From Anisus vortex (Eukaryota > Mollusca > Gastropoda > Planorbidae), in NCBI GenBank assembly GCA_949126835.1, contig OX421500.1:21551167-21615166 (forward strand): a stretch of 64,000 nt of DNA, given 5' to 3'. The notes below the pieces were generated by a model. It worked only from the letters and a program-made list of their open reading frames with translations, ran no database searches and was not told where the DNA came from. Below, piece by piece: positions 59,701 to 64,000 of this stretch (the first letter of the stretch is position 1; each line of letters starts with the position of its first letter). Made by a program: the position numbers and the translations under genes.

Positions 59701-61658
59701 CTTTTGTTATCTCCCCTGGCGGTTCGTAAAACGCTCTAGAAATCCTACAATAAAAGAGTTTTACTTACTTGACCAAACTGATGTGACCAGTGATCAAAAA
59801 GCCCACAGAGATGGCTGGATTCACATGTCCACCACTAACTGTGGACAGTGCAGTGATTAACACCGCCAGCAAAAACCCTGCTCCAATGGCAACCTGTCAT
59901 TAAAACGATACAAATTTTACAAATACTTTTTTTTACATTCACACATACACACAAAGATTAACAAAAATACAATGACACAATAAGGGCTGTTGCAAAAATG
60001 GCAATTATATTCAACAAGCCAGCAAAAAATAAACAAGAGTAACTAAAAATGATCGAACTATTGATTCAACTAGCTTCATGATAGACAGCTAAATGAAGTA
60101 AGAAATTTTGCTTCGTATGAAAATCTAATGTCCAATGTAAGAAAATTCAAAGTATGGCGCGTCCGAATGTGTTAGAATCTGCCAAGTCAATAGTAGGCCT
60201 ACTCAAACGTTTTAAACTGTAGGCGATTGTTGAAGACCTGATATTCATAACACACTATAAAAGTAAAGTACCCTTCGGACTAAACTGATCATAGGGCTGG
60301 TGAAGCAGCGTTCACCGGTTTCTGTAACCACGATATACCAGGGGATGTGTGGCCAGCACAATGCCCAGCCACCTTTACTTCACCCCACCTAATGTCAGGT
60401 ACCCATCAGAGCTGGGTAGACTCAGGGACACCCTCAAGTCCCGGGAAAAAATCCTAGTCTCCACCAGGCTAACACACTAGATTGGCCCAATATTCTGCCA
60501 AAGTTTTAGCTGGGCCAATACCGTGTGTTGTTCGGGCTGCATACCATGCAGGCCGGAAGTGGCCCTCGGTTCGTAATTAGGGGACATCTGAACCTAAGAA
60601 AAAGAATAATTGAAGAGTTTGGGACATGCCTGACGGCCTACAATCAAATATTTCTTTCGCCTACTGAAATCGTGTTTTTTTTTTCTTATTAATATTTCAA
60701 CTGACGATCATGTTTGATAAAGTGGACTTGTTTATAAACCTGGGACTGTTTTGTTATAATGTTGATATATTTCATGTGGATGTCTGGAAATCGTGGGAGC
60801 GTGGAATAGTTGTAATTGATGTATGTTAATAATTTTAGCCCGATTATAATCTACAGTCTGTAGTTATTACAATGAATATCTCTTCACGTTGACATAAATA
60901 TTAATTATCTAGATGTATACATTTCTGTTTTTATACACGATCCAATTGACAGAACTATTTGAAACTATAACTAAAAGTAAACTTTTTGGCCCGTTGGTGC
61001 ACCTAATACTGCAGAATAATAATAGAGGAGGGTGTGGGGTGAAAAAGGAAGCGCCTTTGAAGCCCACCCTTGCCTCAAAACCGCACGCCCATGCCTAGGA
61101 AGTATTCGGGTGGTTAAGGTTTAGAAGATACATTTCCAGCGTCAAATAGTTGTATAGAAACAAGGTGTTAGATTATGGGATGCTGTGTGGTTTGGAAGCC
61201 ATTAAAATGGAAAGCTCTGGTCTATTTTAAACATCCGACTTTATTATTCCAGGTCCTTAGTATTGTCATCAGAGGATTGCATAATTAGCGAACTACGAAA
61301 TCATATTTTGCATGAAAAGCAGTAATTTAATGGAACAATATTGGGTTTGAGATTAAGAGAGAGCCCAAGCAATAATTATAATCAGCTAGAGTGACAGTCG
61401 TAATCACAGCTATACGAAAAGTGTTTTGTTTACCTGGACTAAAGGAGGGTCTGGCGCATCATCTTTTTTCAGGCCCATTCCAACGGCAAACACCACAAGT
61501 AGAAGACATCCAACAAACTCCCCAATGGCTCCTTTCCAGAAAGCTAAACTTTTCAGGTCTGCGAGTTCTCTGTTTATCAACCTCTGTGTGACTGTCTCCC
61601 CTGTATATCCTCGGCTAATCTCCTCGCGGAGCCGGTCCGGAATTGATGCTATAGACAT
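53414..61658 (-). CDS. Aquaporin (MIP family), complement join of six exons
   Basis: Six-helix water/solute channel of the plasma or an internal membrane, expected to act as a tetramer. Exons 61658-61434, 59893-59769, 56770-56581, 55192-55112, 54664-54584 and 53734-53414 join with GT-AG borders (phases 0, 2, 0, 0, 0) into 340 residues. The ATG at 61658 is the first after a TGA eight codons upstream. Helix 1 is about 43-63 (Glu47), helix 2 76-95, first motif NPA 100-102 in SGGHVNPA, helix 3 117-137, helix 4 162-180 (Glu166), helix 5 190-210, second motif NPS 216-218 then Arg219, helix 6 235-256 (YWVGP). Ala220, Ala224, Tyr236 and Trp237 are orthodox-aquaporin type, not glycerol type. Ungapped alignment with AQP1 puts Ala80, Val204, Ser213 and Arg219 in the filter. 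An 84-residue Lys-rich tail makes it longer than the usual 260-300. Closest by eye to AQP1/AQP4-like channels, but the filter is not; subfamily unsettled. Confidence 0.92.
54584..54664 (-). CDS. Aquaporin exon 5
   Basis: 27 codons between TTCTAG|GCT and TGG|GTAAGT. Codes loop E: SGSCMNPSRAIGPAVV. The third residue of the second asparagine box is Ser where Ala is usual. Confidence 0.9.
55112..55192 (-). CDS. Aquaporin exon 4
   Basis: 27 codons between TTTCAG|ATT and GCT|GTAAGT. Codes IDPGRSDMQGS and most of helix 5 (VPLMVGLIVSVNVLFA). Confidence 0.88.
56220..56330. repeat. 20-bp tandem repeat in aquaporin intron 3
   Basis: Five units with AGTATGTCATAGCACCA. Confidence 0.88.
56581..56770 (-). 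CDS. Aquaporin exon 3
   Basis: Acceptor TTTCTCCAG|GTG, donor ATG|GTGAGT. Completes Lys117 and codes to Met180: helix 3 (YILFQCAGAIAGAGLL), loop C, helix 4 with ALGAEIIITFLLLF. The acceptor region overlaps a 21-bp minisatellite. Confidence 0.92.
56772..56943. repeat. 21-bp minisatellite at the aquaporin exon 3 acceptor
   Basis: Eight 21-bp units of AGTACAGAAGATAACATTGA type. The unit nearest the exon contains the acceptor's polypyrimidine tract (minus strand TTATCTTTCTCCAG). A 63-residue plus-strand frame of STEDNIE heptads is an artefact. Confidence 0.9.
56944..59768 (-). other. Aquaporin intron 2 (main part)
   Basis: No exon recognised. Contains a G18 tract at 58534-58551, a G16 tract at 59275-59290, six TAGGCCTA palindromes and a TGGTCCGGACCA palindrome near 57686. 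Confidence 0.6.
59769..59893 (-). CDS. Aquaporin exon 2
   Basis: Acceptor ACAG|GTT, donor CAA|GTAAGT (phase 2). Codes residues 76-116: helix 2 and the first half-helix with SGGHVNPAIS. No useful open frame exists here outside the exon, so it is easily missed by ORF finding. Confidence 0.9.
59894..61433 (-). other. Aquaporin intron 1
   Basis: 1,540 bp without recognised exons; holds dispersed repeat copy 2 at 60290-60600. Confidence 0.75.
60290..60600. repeat. Dispersed repeat, copy 2
   Basis: GC-richer block sharing GAAGCAGCGTTCACC, CACAATGCCCAGCC and CTAATGTCA with 17005-17110. Probably SINE-like; boundaries not defined. Confidence 0.6.
61434..61658 (-). CDS. Aquaporin exon 1
   Basis: 75 codons, phase-0 donor CAG|GTAAAC. 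Codes a cytosolic N-terminus of about 42 residues and helix 1 (GEFVGCLLLVVFAVGMGL), plus the start of loop A (KKDDAPDPP). Confidence 0.9.
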
Positions 61659-64000
61659 GACCTTAACTTTCGGTTGTGATCAGTTATCAAGTTTTGTTCA
61701 GCTGCAATAGTTATAGAGACAAAATGTAATACACGCTTCACTGCTTATTGTTTATTAATACTTTTAATAATGTCATAACAAAGACAAATATTATAAAATC
61801 AAACTTGAAAATGGTAAAAGCGGTCACTTGTAGGCCTATATCGCATACATCAATCCTATTAACATATTAGCATGATCAGTGCACTCTGCTAATTCTATGT
61901 TCAAAACCTAGCAAATAGATTTTTGAATTAATCTAGCCCAAACAGTCGTAGTTGAAGTTGAAGTCTACCTAGTTAAAATGGATGCCTAGCGCCGGATAGA
62001 GAAAGAGTTAAAGCAAATGGACACCGTGCTGGCCACACAATTCCTTTGAATTTATTCAATTACGAAATTGTTTGTTTTTTTTTAGTTTGTTTTTTTTCTA
62101 GTGCTGTTTGAATTTTTCGTTGCTTTTTGTTTGCCTTTTCGTATTTTAACGTAATAGCTAACTTTTCCAGACACGGGTCGAGTGCTAAAATGTCTCGAAA
62201 TTTTAGATTTGCGTCACATTGGTTCATTTTGTTTCCTTATTTTAAATTTTAGATCTAGTTTTTTTTCCACAGTAGCATAGGCTACAGATTAATATTTAAT
62301 TTGCATCTGAAAACGAAAGCAACACTTATTATAAATTATAATATTATAAATAAAATTATAGTTTTTCAATGCGCTTAGTGTCAATTTACTGTTCCAAACA
62401 GTTCACTGTCGTCACAAAGACACAAGATGTAACTTTAAACAATAATAATTAATCACAAATTACCAAATGGTTCACCAGAAATGATCTACAACCTCCAAAG
62501 AAAAAATTGAGAAGAATAGCGCAAAAAATAAAGAAACAACCTATTCGCACTAAGCTGCAAGGAGAAGTTAACTCTGGTGTAAATTTCCACTAAGAGTACG
62601 AAGCCCCTTGTAAAGTGAAAACTGCTCACTATTGTATGTATAACGCTGACTTGTCTGTTATCGAGTTTTCGTGCAAGTTACAAAGAAAAAACACAAAAAA
62701 GTGGGGGGGGGAGGGGGGAGACTCACAGCAACAAACACGGGTGAAGGCTGCTGCAATGTTAGTTTAAAAACATGGACTGAGCTTTGCCCCAAATTTAAGG
62801 GAAGATGGGGACATCAACGGGGGGGCAAAGGATTCTCACAATGTTAGCCAGTGGACTAAGAAAAGATTAGTCATGTAATTTAAAGTCTACTTGCCAAAGA
62901 TGGAAAGGGAGGGGGGGGGGGGGGCATTGAATCGAGAGGGCCAAAACTAGATCGACTTAGGTCTTTAGTCATTCAAAAGTATATGTGCAAAATATTTGAA
63001 AACACAGAAACGTTGCCTGTGTATGTAGCCTACCTATGCAAATATAATCAGGAAAAACAAGATTTTAGGTCTGCTAAATCTGTTTGGATTGTAGGTCTAA
63101 TTGTTTGCGACATCAGCGAGTGCTATCAACGTGCAGTATGTCAAACAGTGGACTAGCTGTAGTGTTTGGTGTGGAGCGGGGAAAGTCATTTATCCATTAA
63201 TTTAAATAATAAAGTGTCTTCAATAGGCCTCAGTTATGGGTTATGATGTTTCTGGTTTAAAAACAGTGAAATTCATTTTTACTCTAAGAAAACGAAATAT
63301 ACCGAAGTCTTAAACCAATAGGCTATACAATAACGTTGCAGATTTACTCATTACTTAGTCTATATTCTTCAGAAAGACATTACTTTATGTAAGCCGCTGA
63401 CATATTACATATTTACAAGAATTCTTCAAATTAAATCGTCCCATTGCCTACATTTTACAAAATTACATTTTACTAAGTGTAGATTTAATCATTTTAATCT
63501 TTCATTTAAAGTGCATTTTTGTAACATTCACAGGCAACATTAGAAATATAACGTGTAAGCTTAGACAGGGCGTGTCTAGAGAATTGGCCCCGTGCGTGAT
63601 GCTATTCTATGTATTCAGGATCTTTATACAATTTTTTTAATATCAGTATGTAGGCCTAAATTCCATTTTAAAATAAAGATTAGTTTCCAATTATAAAAAA
63701 AATATCAATATATTTTAGGGCCAGCGAGACACGCCAAGAAGTGTAGCATACAACACATTCATGAAAGAAACATGCTTGTTTTTGAAGCCAACTCTAAAAT
63801 TATATTTTTTTAAATCATCGTTATATTCCCCACGTCTATTTCTTTTTCGGAAGAACTAGAGTCTGCCCACACAGGCTACACACACATGGAAACTCTAACA
63901 AGACTCACATGTTAAGAACTGTGTAGGTCTACCATGATATTCAACAAAGAGCTGGTCAAATCTTGGTGACACGTCATTGGCCAAATCTACCCCGAGGGCC
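61659..64000. other. 5' flank of the aquaporin gene
   Basis: AT-rich, no gene recognised. G-runs at 62702-62718 and 62908-62924, TAGGCCTA at 61831 and 63651. Promoter position cannot be judged by eye. Confidence 0.5.

Overview
This is AT-rich eukaryotic DNA with spliced genes, dense satellite DNA and decayed transposons. The best-supported source is a spiralian, most likely a gastropod mollusc. That inference rests on the posterior lophotrochozoan-type Hox gene, the retroelement and hAT families, and the tetranucleotide-rich satellites; no rRNA or mitochondrial sequence is present to prove it.

Two protein-coding genes can be rebuilt completely and they face each other tail to tail. On the plus strand is a posterior-class (Abd-B-like) Hox gene of two coding exons: 2321-2801, a phase-1 intron of 32,402 bp, then 35204-35526, giving 267 residues with the homeodomain at 180-239. 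On the minus strand is an aquaporin of six coding exons: 61658-61434, 59893-59769, 56770-56581, 55192-55112, 54664-54584 and 53734-53414. It encodes 340 residues, with one NPA and one NPS motif, a normal loop-E arginine, an unusual predicted selectivity filter and a long Lys/Asn/His-rich tail. The two stop codons lie 17.9 kb apart.

Layout. 1-2320: 5' flank of the Hox gene. 2802-35203: the giant Hox intron, holding more than a dozen tandem arrays (8-, 12-, 21-, 32-, 34-, 43- and 50-bp units and others), LINE fragments, a MITE inserted in an older retroelement, two elements inserted at one GTTTAAAC site, a decayed hAT transposon, and a few non-repetitive GC-richer islands that could be regulatory. 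35527-53413: intergenic, with more arrays, three hAT-type or foldback elements with visible target duplications, tRNA-headed repeats and a hAT pseudogene pierced by a LINE tail. 53414-61658: aquaporin. 61659-64000: aquaporin 5' flank, with no recognisable gene.

Nothing here amounts to a clearly new multi-gene system. The most unusual signals are: (1) the palindrome TAGGCCTA, found 21 times by eye against less than one expected; (2) the aquaporin filter, where both the Phe and the His of orthodox water channels are replaced; (3) a 21-bp minisatellite whose first unit is the polypyrimidine tract and acceptor region of aquaporin exon 3; (4) a Hox intron unusually loaded with satellites and transposons; and (5) nested transposon histories that can be read directly from target-site duplications. 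Nearly all long open frames outside the two genes are by-products of tandem repeats.
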